Assembly (NCBI GenBank): GCA_002256395.1
Contig: NKJG01000001.1
Coordinates: 496,001-560,000, forward strand
Source of the DNA: Bacteroidetes bacterium B1(2017)
Lineage (GTDB): Bacteria > Bacteroidota > Bacteroidia > UKL13-3
DNA: 64,000 nt
Reading direction: 5' to 3'
Numbering within the stretch: the first letter of the stretch is position 1; every line of letters starts with the position of its first letter. This document shows, in pieces, positions 8,404 to 17,300 of the stretch. The position numbers and the translations under genes were made by a program. The notes beneath the pieces are model-generated. The model made no database searches and had not been told where the DNA came from. It saw only the letters and a list, made by a program, of their open reading frames with translations.

Positions 8404-8984
8404 ATTTCTTGTGTCATTCCTTTATTAAAACAATGGCGGCAACGTGCCTCATAGGTGTCTTTTTCTCCAAGCATAATTATTGAATCATTGTTTACCGTCC
8501 GATATGAATGCGTTGCCAAGTCGCCGCAAACTACACAAATTGCATGAACCTTTGTTACATATTCTGCCACACTCATTAATTGTGGCATGGCTCCAAAAGG
8601 TTTACCCAAATAATCCATATCTAAACCTGCTACAATAACTCGCATTCCTTGCTCTGCAAGCTTTTCACAAACATATAAAATTTGATCATCAAAAAATTGC
8701 GCCTCATCTATTCCAATTACTGTGGCATCGTTTACCATGAGTAAAATATTAAGCGAGCTAGCCACTGGTGTAGATTCAATTGAGTTGGCATTGTGCGAAA
8801 CTACATTGGTATCATCATAGCGAGCATCCACATCAGGCTTAAATATCTCAACCTTTTGATTTGCTATACGCGCCCTGTTTATGCGTCGTATCAACTCTTC
8901 TGTTTTACCAGAAAACATAGAGCCACAAATGACTTCTATCCATCCTTTTCGTTGATTTGGATTATATCTTGGTTCAATAAACAT
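8400..8984 (-). CDS. tdk: Thymidine kinase
   Basis: The 194-residue type II thymidine kinase phosphorylates thymidine with ATP in the nucleotide salvage pathway. The P-loop GSMFSGKT is at residues 21-28. The DEAQ motif at 93-96 supplies the catalytic Glu94, and GLDMDYLGKPFG is the conserved segment after it. The structural zinc site is complete: Cys150, Cys153, Cys182 and Cys185. Length and motif order are normal for bacterial Tdk. It is the first gene of a three-gene minus-strand set with two glycosyltransferases and overlaps the first of them by four bases. No clear promoter motif was found in the 97 bases separating it from the divergent hypothetical gene. Confidence 0.95.
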   Translation of the reverse strand: MFIEPRYNPNQRKGWIEVICGSMFSGKTEELIRRINRARIANQKVEIFKPDVDARYDDTNVVSHNANSIESTPVASSLNILLMVNDATVIGIDEAQFFDDQILYVCEKLAEQGMRVIVAGLDMDYLGKPFGAMPQLMSVAEYVTKVHAICVVCGDLATHSYRTVNNDSIIMLGEKDTYEARCRHCFNKGMTQEI

Positions 8985-9081
8985 ACCTTCAAATGTGTTT
9001 CTTATTCTATGCTATTCGGCCTACTAATATCTTAAATTGTTGATTAATCTTAAGTAAGAATGCTAAAATTTGTAAAAAATA

Positions 9082-10017
9082 ATGGTGCAAGTTATGAATT
9101 CTCTGCAGTTGGTAAGTAAAATTAGGTCAAAGTCGGACGACCTTTCGCAAAACATTTCTGATTTATTGAATGGAAGTCACTCCTTTACAGGCTTAGACAA
9201 GGAATTATTAAAAAAGCAATGCCTCGACCTTTACGAGTTGGTTTTAAAATTAAAATCTGACGCAGAAATGTTGGAAGAAAAGGTTCCTGTAAAGCAAAGT
9301 CCTTCTATTCCAGTAAATGTTCCCGTTTATACTGCGCCAGTTATTGAGCCTGTTGAACCCATCCTAGAACCCGAACTAGAGCCTATTAAAGTTGAAGAAG
9401 CTCCGGTTCAAGCCAATAATTTCCAAGAGATAATTTCCTATGCCGACTTTAGCAATGCGTCTTTGGATGAATTGGTAAATAAGGTAGAAATGGCCGACGA
9501 CCTAAAAGAACCAGTATACGAAAGCAACTCTATCGAACCTTTTGAAGAGATAGAAGCAATTTCACCAAAAACAAACTTCGAAAGTCACCATGGTATAGAT
9601 ATTAATATTGGCAAAGCAGTTGAAAACAAACGCATTCAATACACTGTAATGCCCGATATTGAAGAGCCGAAGCCCATTCCATTAAACTCTACTTTTAAAG
9701 AAAAAGAACTTAGCTATAACGATAAAATTGCTCAAGTAAATCCGCCTGCTGCCATTCCCATGGCCGATAAAACAATTGAAGCTCCCATAGAAAGCATTAA
9801 ATCTGCTATCAATTTAAACAAGAAAATTGCCTTTGTAAACGAGCTATTTAAGGAAAACGTAGTGGATTATGCCAAGGCTATTGACCGCCTAAACAGTGCT
9901 ACAGATAGAAATGATGCTCTAAGAATACATAACGAACTTAAACACCAATATCTTTGGGATAATGGCAATGAATTGGTTCAAGACTTAGAAAGATTAATTA
10001 GAAGAAGATTTGTTTAG
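9082..10017 (+). CDS. Conserved hypothetical protein with a Bacteroidota C-terminal domain
   Basis: The 311-residue protein is acidic and has no signal peptide or membrane segment. Residues about 8-80 look helical and may form a coiled coil. About 85-235 is low-complexity and rich in proline and glutamate (repeated PVIEPVEPILEPELEP-like runs), so probably disordered. The last 70 residues (from INLNKKIAFVNELF to the terminal ERLIRRRFV) form a helical block. I recognise this block as recurring at the end of many uncharacterised Bacteroidota proteins. Function is unknown; a scaffold role is only a guess. An alternative ATG lies at 9094. The gene overlaps the convergent lipoprotein gene by four bases. 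Confidence 0.7.
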   Translation: MVQVMNSLQLVSKIRSKSDDLSQNISDLLNGSHSFTGLDKELLKKQCLDLYELVLKLKSDAEMLEEKVPVKQSPSIPVNVPVYTAPVIEPVEPILEPELEPIKVEEAPVQANNFQEIISYADFSNASLDELVNKVEMADDLKEPVYESNSIEPFEEIEAISPKTNFESHHGIDINIGKAVENKRIQYTVMPDIEEPKPIPLNSTFKEKELSYNDKIAQVNPPAAIPMADKTIEAPIESIKSAINLNKKIAFVNELFKENVVDYAKAIDRLNSATDRNDALRIHNELKHQYLWDNGNELVQDLERLIRRRFV

Positions 10018-10457
10018 TCAATCTTCTTCTCAAAAATACTCACCAATAACTCGTCTAAGCGCTTAATATCTACTGGCAGGTTAGGGTCATTGGCATCCCA
10101 TTTCCACTCTTGTAATTCTACCCCATTTCTTATTCTTACAAAATGGGTTTCTTCTCCAATTTTGTACATGGTGTTATTACTCTGTTTCATTTGGTCAACA
10201 GTTGAGTAAATAAATTCGGCATCTTTTTCCCTCACTTTTTTATACTCAGTATACCTGTTCGAAATGCTGCTCTTTTGAAAAAGTTGTCCGTTTTCGGCCA
10301 AAATATAGGTATTGGTACCGCCCGTTTTCTGATTCATATAACCAAACTCAACACGCAATTCGGGAATGGTATCTCGTGTATATTTTGGCGAACCACAAGA
10401 AATGAATGTAAGGCTTAAAACAAAGGCTGCCAAAAGGAAATAAATTGATTTTTTCAT
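10014..10457 (-). CDS. Small lipoprotein, paralogue A
   Basis: The 147-residue protein starts with a lipoprotein signal whose lipobox is FISC, with the lipidated cysteine at residue 21. The mature part carries ELRVEFGYMN, the motif YILAENGQLF, and EWKW near residue 117. These motifs recur in the same order in the lipoprotein at 13769-14206, so the two are distant paralogues. The gene starts 11 bases after the M4 metallopeptidase gene and is the last of a three-gene minus-strand operon. I do not recognise a named family. Its position suggests a partner, inhibitor or substrate of the peptidase, but this is inference from context only. Confidence 0.75.
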   Translation of the reverse strand: MKKSIYFLLAAFVLSLTFISCGSPKYTRDTIPELRVEFGYMNQKTGGTNTYILAENGQLFQKSSISNRYTEYKKVREKDAEFIYSTVDQMKQSNNTMYKIGEETHFVRIRNGVELQEWKWDANDPNLPVDIKRLDELLVSIFEKKID

Positions 10458-10468
10458 TCTAATTGATA

Positions 10469-13400
10469 TTAATGTTGAATGGTAATTAATTGAGAATGTT
10501 CTGACCCTAATTCTTTAATTAGCAACAAATACAGACCATTTTCAAATTTAGAAACGTCTATCATTTTTTGGTTTAATCCTGAACCAAACTCCAATTCTTT
10601 TCCTTGTAAATCTCTGAGAACATACTCAAAATTTCCGTTCAATTTTAGGTTCAAAAATTGATTGCTAGGATTTGGAAAAACGCTTAGGTCTGATTTAGTA
10701 TTTTCTTTTACACCATTATAGCTTCCTACTTTCACAGAGTAATTTTTTGTAGTTCCATCTTGAGCTTTTACCTTGTATACAATTGGTGTTACAGCCGAGT
10801 TCGTGAAATTATTGGCTGTAACTCCACTAATTTGAGTAGTGGTATCTACCAATACACTCGTAAAGGCACTAGAGGTAAATACTGCTACTAGTTTTGTAAA
10901 ATCTGTAGTGGTGGTGGTTGGAATATCCACTTGAATAGTTGTACCTGTAATTACACCAGTAACAGGTGGGTTCAAACCAGGAAATGAAAAGGAAGTAATA
11001 TCCTTACCTGCACTGGTTAGGCTTCTTGTTCCGGTGCAATACCAAGTTCCCCAATACGCATCTGGAATTAACACGGCAGCATTACTTTTTCCTGTAATCT
11101 TATTTGTTTCCACCCCAACAGAGGCAAGCCATTTCTGACCTTGAGTGGTTGTTACATCGTAAATTACTTGATCGTCGAGTTTCGAATAATTAGGATAACT
11201 TATTTGATCATTTAACACAATGATATCATCTGTATTACTCAAAATATTTTTTCCAATAACAGCGTATTTATTAGCTACGTTATCTATATAATCAAAAGCT
11301 AGAATATACGGTGAGTTCTTAGAAAAACTAGGATTTCCTATGCTTACATCAGCGGGTAATTGAGTATATAATTTTTCTACCTTACCGTTGCCGTAAGTAT
11401 GAGTAGCATTATCATACACTTGAATCATTCCAATATCCCAAAAATCAATATCGGTTCCACCTGCATTATTAATAATATTTCTGGCATCATAAACCACCTT
11501 TTCGCCAGTGTAATCAAACTCTAATCCATCGGCATATAGCACGCTACCAGCATTAACACCTGCGGTATAGGTAGGATTATATAAATGAAACTTTTGCCAA
11601 GTTTGAATGGTAAAATCATACACATAAATAGCCGAATCAACAGAAGTAGTAATGGCTGCCATGCGTTTACCATCTTTTGAAACTACTGCATTATCCCATA
11701 TAGCTTGACTTGAAAGTACTGTTTCTGTTGGGCTCGAACCAATGGTTAACTTATAAATTTTACTGTCTGAACCTACAAATACAGCAAACGAACCATCATC
11801 TGTTACACTTGGTCTGCGTTTCATTTCTCGTGTACTTTGTGCAACATAATTTGTAGCAGTAGTACTCGACTTATATACCGTTGTTGCATCGGTGGTAGAG
11901 GCGTCGTACGATAAAATATAATCTTGTCCAGGGTTCACTGTTAAATCAACTGCGTTGCTGGTACCACCGCCACCTGTACCACCTCCACCGCCTGGATCTG
12001 TAGCATAAATACCAACGGCACTAAAGGCGTTTCTTGCGGCAGTATATTCGGCAGAATTATCGCCATACAAATCAATACACGATTGTACAACGGCGATTCT
12101 TAAATCAACAAATTTGGAAGTTTTTGTTAAGTACTTTGTGAGTGCTCTATAATAAACTCTTTCGGCTTTTTCCTTTGTAACCGAAACGGCAAATTTATAA
12201 AAGGCCCAATTGGGAATTCCACTATTGGTGTGTACACCACCATTGTCTTGTGTACCGGTATAATATTCACTCATAGTGCGTGGTTGGTACCCGTTATCAT
12301 TTAAACTTGAACCACCATTATGTGGATCTGATAAACTACGCAAAGCACCCGTAGGAAAATATTGTGTTTTAACCACATCATCCCCAAGCAACCAATCATC
12401 TCTATCCATCATACAGCCAAAAATATCAGCCATAGATTCATTTATTGCACCTGATTGTCCTTGATACTCTAAGTTTGCAGAGTTTTGAACCACACCATGT
12501 GTCATTTCATGTCCTGCCACATCCAAACTACCAGCTAATGGTTTAAAGGCCACATTTCCGTTTCCATAACACATTAACTCGCCTGTCCAAAAAGCATTGT
12601 CCATGCCTTGGCCATTTTGCTCAGTAACATTAATAACTGAAATAATGGTTCCACCATTGCCATTAATAGAATTACGGGAATGAGTATTCTTATAATAATC
12701 AAATGCAATACCTGCATTAAAATGAGCGCTAACACCCTTTGCAGGCCAATTGCTGTTGGTACTAGAACTTATATGAACAACAGAAGCCACATATGTATTT
12801 TGAGCATCAACCGTCCAAACAGCTCCAATTGGATCATCAGGCAGTTTACTCTTAGCTGCATCAAACATAGTTTTGGTGGCATCAATCATATAGGTTACAC
12901 CACTCTTTTCGTAGGTATTAATAGTTCTAGAGGTCCCATTTAAATCATTTGCAGAAGCCGTTTTGGGACCATCTATGGTGCACGCTTGGTTATAGGCTTG
13001 CACTATTTCACCACTTGTAGCATTTACAAAACATCTCCAGGTAGAAACAAAATTTGGCTTACTTTCTACAAACCAACAAAGAACCAATTGATTATTTACA
13101 GGGTATAAAATCTTTTTAATTACAGGACCTGCATAATTTAACAACTTAATCTGTTGAGCAGTTAAATCACGTAACGTTGTTTTTGTTTTTAGAAAATTTT
13201 GAGCCTTAACAAATGCCTCAGAGGCACTTAAACTTGAAGTTAAAACAGTAGCGGGTTCAGCAAAAAACTGACCATTTAAAAACTGTTTTCCATTTCGTTC
13301 ATGCAAGATCATTTCTGCACCCCAAACTTCAACACCCTTTACTTGCTGAGCAAATTTTATATGACTCATGCCTAATTCATCTATTGAATTTTCTTTAAGC

Positions 13401-13750
13401 ACATAGGCATCTTCGTAATTCTTGAGGCCAATAGTTTCCTTAACCTCTGCCAACGCTAATGAAACTTTTTGCGTAACACTTAATCCTGCTTTATTGAGGG
13501 CACTTGATTGAGGCAATGGGAAATAACCACTAAATGCAATAGAGGTAGATTCAAAAGCAGATAAAGGTTTTAATGAACCTAATTGGCTTGAACCTAAAGT
13601 TGCTGGTGTTTTTGCTTCTAAATAACTTGAAGGTGAAACAGGCTTAATGCTCTTTTGATAAGGCTTTCCAGGTATTTGCTTTTGTGCACTAACAGCAGAA
13701 AACTGAAACAAGGCAAGAGTAAAAAGGAATGATTTTAGAAAAATATTCAT
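10469..13750 (-). CDS. Secreted M4 (thermolysin-family) metallopeptidase, T9SS cargo
   Basis: The 1093-residue precursor has a signal peptide (about 1-22, ending VSAQ) and a propeptide of FTP/PepSY type (about 90-260). A thermolysin-like catalytic domain follows (about 300-585). The zinc site is intact: HEMTH gives His414 and His418 with catalytic Glu415, and Glu438 in NESMAD lies at the thermolysin spacing of 24. After a glycine-rich linker (about 585-598) comes a region resembling a TolB-like beta-propeller. A strand-rich domain with VYKVKAQDGTTKNYSVKV precedes a type A T9SS sorting domain (about 1022-1093, VFPNPSNQFLNL). It should be secreted, matured and attached to or released from the cell surface as a broad-specificity endopeptidase. 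Paralogous small lipoprotein genes lie on both sides within one operon. Confidence 0.9.
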   Translation of the reverse strand: MNIFLKSFLFTLALFQFSAVSAQKQIPGKPYQKSIKPVSPSSYLEAKTPATLGSSQLGSLKPLSAFESTSIAFSGYFPLPQSSALNKAGLSVTQKVSLALAEVKETIGLKNYEDAYVLKENSIDELGMSHIKFAQQVKGVEVWGAEMILHERNGKQFLNGQFFAEPATVLTSSLSASEAFVKAQNFLKTKTTLRDLTAQQIKLLNYAGPVIKKILYPVNNQLVLCWFVESKPNFVSTWRCFVNATSGEIVQAYNQACTIDGPKTASANDLNGTSRTINTYEKSGVTYMIDATKTMFDAAKSKLPDDPIGAVWTVDAQNTYVASVVHISSSTNSNWPAKGVSAHFNAGIAFDYYKNTHSRNSINGNGGTIISVINVTEQNGQGMDNAFWTGELMCYGNGNVAFKPLAGSLDVAGHEMTHGVVQNSANLEYQGQSGAINESMADIFGCMMDRDDWLLGDDVVKTQYFPTGALRSLSDPHNGGSSLNDNGYQPRTMSEYYTGTQDNGGVHTNSGIPNWAFYKFAVSVTKEKAERVYYRALTKYLTKTSKFVDLRIAVVQSCIDLYGDNSAEYTAARNAFSAVGIYATDPGGGGGTGGGGTSNAVDLTVNPGQDYILSYDASTTDATTVYKSSTTATNYVAQSTREMKRRPSVTDDGSFAVFVGSDSKIYKLTIGSSPTETVLSSQAIWDNAVVSKDGKRMAAITTSVDSAIYVYDFTIQTWQKFHLYNPTYTAGVNAGSVLYADGLEFDYTGEKVVYDARNIINNAGGTDIDFWDIGMIQVYDNATHTYGNGKVEKLYTQLPADVSIGNPSFSKNSPYILAFDYIDNVANKYAVIGKNILSNTDDIIVLNDQISYPNYSKLDDQVIYDVTTTQGQKWLASVGVETNKITGKSNAAVLIPDAYWGTWYCTGTRSLTSAGKDITSFSFPGLNPPVTGVITGTTIQVDIPTTTTTDFTKLVAVFTSSAFTSVLVDTTTQISGVTANNFTNSAVTPIVYKVKAQDGTTKNYSVKVGSYNGVKENTKSDLSVFPNPSNQFLNLKLNGNFEYVLRDLQGKELEFGSGLNQKMIDVSKFENGLYLLLIKELGSEHSQLITIQH

Positions 13751-13768
13751 AACGTAAATAGGTGAAAA

Positions 13769-14206
13769 TTAATTCGTGTGTTTTATCAGTTTAATTAAAC
13801 TTGCGTTTAGCTCAAGTATTTCTTCTAGGTCTTTAGAAAGTGCTTTAGAATTTCCAACAGGTTGAGCCCAGTTCCATTCTATGTCTTTCGAACCAGAATT
13901 AAAAAGTATAAAATTAGTAAGATTGGCCTTTTCATTTAAACTTACTCCTTCTTCAATAAGCTCTTCGGCTTCTTTAAAAATATGTTTGGCTTTAAAGGCA
14001 CTTACTTTTTTCAACTCCTTTTTTTCATAGGTACTGATATAAAAAAGTTGCCCATTTTCTAGTAGCACATAAGAAGTATAAGAGCCCGCAAAGCCGCCCA
14101 AATTACCAAACGAAATTCTACGTTGGGGCAATTCATCCATTTTATAGGTTTGAGCCTTACAGGCCACAAAACTCAATACAACCAATAAAGTAATTAATTT
14201 ATTCAT
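13769..14206 (-). CDS. Small lipoprotein, paralogue B
   Basis: The 145-residue protein begins MNKLITLLVVLSFVACKAQ, a lipoprotein signal with lipobox FVAC (cysteine at residue 16). The mature part has RRISFGNLGG, YVLLENGQLF and EWNW, matching the lipoprotein at 10014-10457. The frame is open upstream to 14305. I place the start at 14206 because a consensus -7 box (14225-14232) and a terminator hairpin (14261-14296) lie inside that extension, and the signal sequence starts at the internal methionine. It is the first gene of the operon, 18 bases before the M4 peptidase gene. Family and function are unknown; a role tied to the peptidase is inference. Confidence 0.75.
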   Translation of the reverse strand: MNKLITLLVVLSFVACKAQTYKMDELPQRRISFGNLGGFAGSYTSYVLLENGQLFYISTYEKKELKKVSAFKAKHIFKEAEELIEEGVSLNEKANLTNFILFNSGSKDIEWNWAQPVGNSKALSKDLEEILELNASLIKLIKHTN

Positions 14207-14224
14207 ACGTAAGTTTAGGATATT

Positions 14225-14232
14225 CAAAGATA
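14225..14232 (-). promoter_or_regulatory. -7 box for the lipoprotein/M4 peptidase operon
   Basis: On the minus strand the bases read TATCTTTG, an exact match to the Bacteroidota -7 consensus TAnnTTTG. A run of T ending in TTTG lies 24 bases upstream, longer than the usual 19-21 spacing. Transcription would begin near 14218, about 12 bases before the ATG at 14206. Confidence 0.5.
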
Positions 14233-14260
14233 GTACCAAAATGCTAATCTTACTCGCAAA

Positions 14261-14296
14261 AAAAAAGTCCCTTACCAAGTGGTAAGGGACTTTTTT
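14261..14296 (-). terminator. Intrinsic terminator after the giant PKD cargo gene
   Basis: A perfect 16-bp stem (14261-14276 with 14281-14296) with an AAGT loop is bounded by A and T runs. It lies 16 bases after the stop codon at 14313 and separates this gene from the lipoprotein/peptidase operon. Confidence 0.85.
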
Positions 14297-14312
14297 AATA
14301 TTCATTTCAGAA

Positions 14313-17300
14313 CTAGTCTCGAATTAAGGTAATAGTACCTCTTACTGTTTGTTCTGCTTGTGTCCTTAATTTATATCTAAACACAAAGTAGTAGGTTCCT
14401 TCTGGGTTTTCAGCACCTGTGTTATTAGTTGTACCATTCCACATTTTCGTAGGATCAGTAGTTTCAAACACTTGGCCACCCCAACGGTTCCAAATCTTCA
14501 AGTCATACAATTCTTCACCTTTAATCTTGATATGGAATACATCATTTACACCATCTTTATTTGGAGTAAATACATTCGGAATATCAATATCAATAGTAAA
14601 TGTATTGGTAATCATCTTACAAGCCGAGTCGTAGCAATTATCTACACCTGCAGTCATTGCCCAAACGCACACCCAGAAATTACCCGTATCATTTTTGAAG
14701 TCAATTACTCCTAGGTGATAATTTGGATCATCGTTGCTAGGAACAAATACACTTGTTCTTTCTGTTGTACCATCTGCATTGTAAACTCTCCAATAGTAGC
14801 TTGAAGCTTTTGAGCTATCGCTCATATTCCAAACATTGTATTTAGGTAATCCAATACTATCAATTTTCAAGTCGGCTTTAGCTTTAAGCGCAGTTACCTG
14901 CACCGTATCTCTCGATTCGCACGGAGGAGTATTTGGAATAAACCTGGTTGAATGCATCACTAAATTATAAACACCTGGTTGGTAGAAGAGATATTTAAAA
15001 GTAGAGTCCTTGTCGAAATTAGTCTTGAATGCTGTATCTGCAATGGCAGTGAAGTCTTCATTATAGGCATACATTCTAAACTTGGTAATGGTATCCATAT
15101 CCGAAGTATTTTTTACTTCAAACACTTCGCCCACACACACCTTGTCTTTACTTGTTTCCATTCCAACAAAATATGGATTCTTCACATAAATCTTAATTGG
15201 TTTCTCAAATCCATTTACGGTATCTGGTAATACAATTGGCGGACAAGTAGACAATACAGGAGGGTTTTGATCGTAACCCACAGCGGTTAAATAGTACACC
15301 CCTTCAGCGTCATACGTAATCGTAATTGTATCTGGGTTTTGAGTACTTATTGCATTGTATCCACCATCAGATCTACCAGATCTAATTAAGGTTGATCTTG
15401 TGGCTGCAATGTTTCCAGAGTCGTTAGGGTAACTTACCACTCTAATGGTATAAGGTACGCAACCAAGAGTATCGCTTAAGAGCTTAATTCTTGGACGAGG
15501 ACCAGAGATATAGATATCTTTAAAGGTAGTATCAAAACAACCTTGGTTTGTTTCTATAACTTCTTGTACTCTATACCAGCCATTTTTACGGTATGGATAG
15601 AAAGGATCTGTTAAGATAGAACGGTAATCATCTTTACCATATCCATAATCACCAAACCACCATCTGCGTTCTTTAATTTGATCGCAAGAGAAACCTGTTG
15701 TAGCATAACATCCATCCATAATATACGATGAATCGTGGAAGATTGTTGGGTCACTACAAGCAAATATCTTTTGACTATTAAAGTGTGCAACTGGTTTTAC
15801 TACATCTAAGAACATTGAGCAGGTATCAAAGTATCCTACAGTATCTCTACTAATCATTGATACCTTAAATCTACCTGGTTGATCAAACTTATGAGAAGGA
15901 TTTTTACCTGCATAATCAATAACACCATCCGATTCAAAATCCCAATAAATACGTTCATAGAAATTGGTATCTATTTTAATACAGAAGTTATAATTATTAG
16001 GTGCCGTTCCTTGCGATACAAAGTACCAACCCGTTGGACAACTAGTAGCAATGGTAGAAACTACTTTGGTTACGTTTGGATAGGTTTTGATACTATCAAT
16101 TGGCCAATTTGCCATACCTGCACCATGCATATCTAAGAAGCGTAATAATGGCTCCTCACCTGCTGGGATGTTTAACGGACGGCTAGGATTATATGCTCCA
16201 CCTGATTTAGGGAACCAATATCTAATAGAGTCAACAAAGTTTACAGTTTGACCCACGCACAAAATACCATCAGACATATCGTTACCCTCTTTCATGTAGA
16301 AAGTATCCATTACACCAATAACAATTTGGCGTTCATTGGCACTTAAACATTCAGTGGTAGTTTTCATTCTATGTTGAACCATGGTAATCTCATTCTTCTT
16401 AAGATTTGAACCAGGGCCAGCAGGCATTTCATAAGACGACATGAAATATTGATGCTGAACAGGCCTTATAAAGAAAGCTGTATCAATAAAAATATTCACC
16501 GGTGTTATTGATTGTGGAGGTAATGCATGTGTTAAATCATTACACTGCCAAATGGTATCATATCTAACGGTGTTGAAGGTTTTAACTCCAACTGGATAAG
16601 GAATAGTTGTACTTAAAATAGTCCAAGGGAACGTAGAAGTTTCAAACTCATAACGAATACGATTTACTGGATAGGTATTCGCTACAAAATAAGAACTATC
16701 ATTTGGATGCCCAATTGGATCTAATTTCACAAACGTATCGTACTTGTTGGTATAGAATGAATCCACAGTTACAATTCCATCACCCCAAACCCACTCATCA
16801 GTTAATACAAAATCTTGTTGTTTTGCATATGGCTCAAATTCTAAGATATCACCTTTACCAAACAATCTACTCCATGGCTCACGGTATGCACCATTAGCAG
16901 TATATAACTGTGGCGGTGGTGCAGCAGGATTAATTTGAATATAGAACTTAGCTGTATCGTAGGTAAAATCTTGAGAAGGCAATCTGCTTGGGTTGCCATA
17001 TACTGGATAGCCACCAACTTTTCTGTAGGTAAACTCTGTTGCCAAAGTAATAAAGTGGAAGAAATTATGGTACCAAACAGTTTGTGATAAACATTGGTAT
17101 GATCCAACACCATTACCAACTTGAATACCTATGGTTACATACCCATTTCTATCTTGTGGTGAGTGAGTAAACGGCCATGGAATATCTTTAGCTGGTTGGT
17201 AGTGAGTAAAGTTAATTGCACCACTAGCACTTGTCCAAGCTGCAGGAGGAGGACCAAAGTTGATATTAGTCCAGAAATTAGGCCATACGTTTCCACCACC

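Noticed and set aside
5940-8984. Possible polysaccharide biosynthesis cluster
   Set aside because: Only two glycosyltransferases are present, with no flippase, polymerase or sugar-nucleotide genes nearby.
14207-14305. N-terminal extension of small lipoprotein B
   Set aside because: It would pass through a perfect terminator hairpin and a consensus -7 box. The lipoprotein signal starts at the internal methionine.
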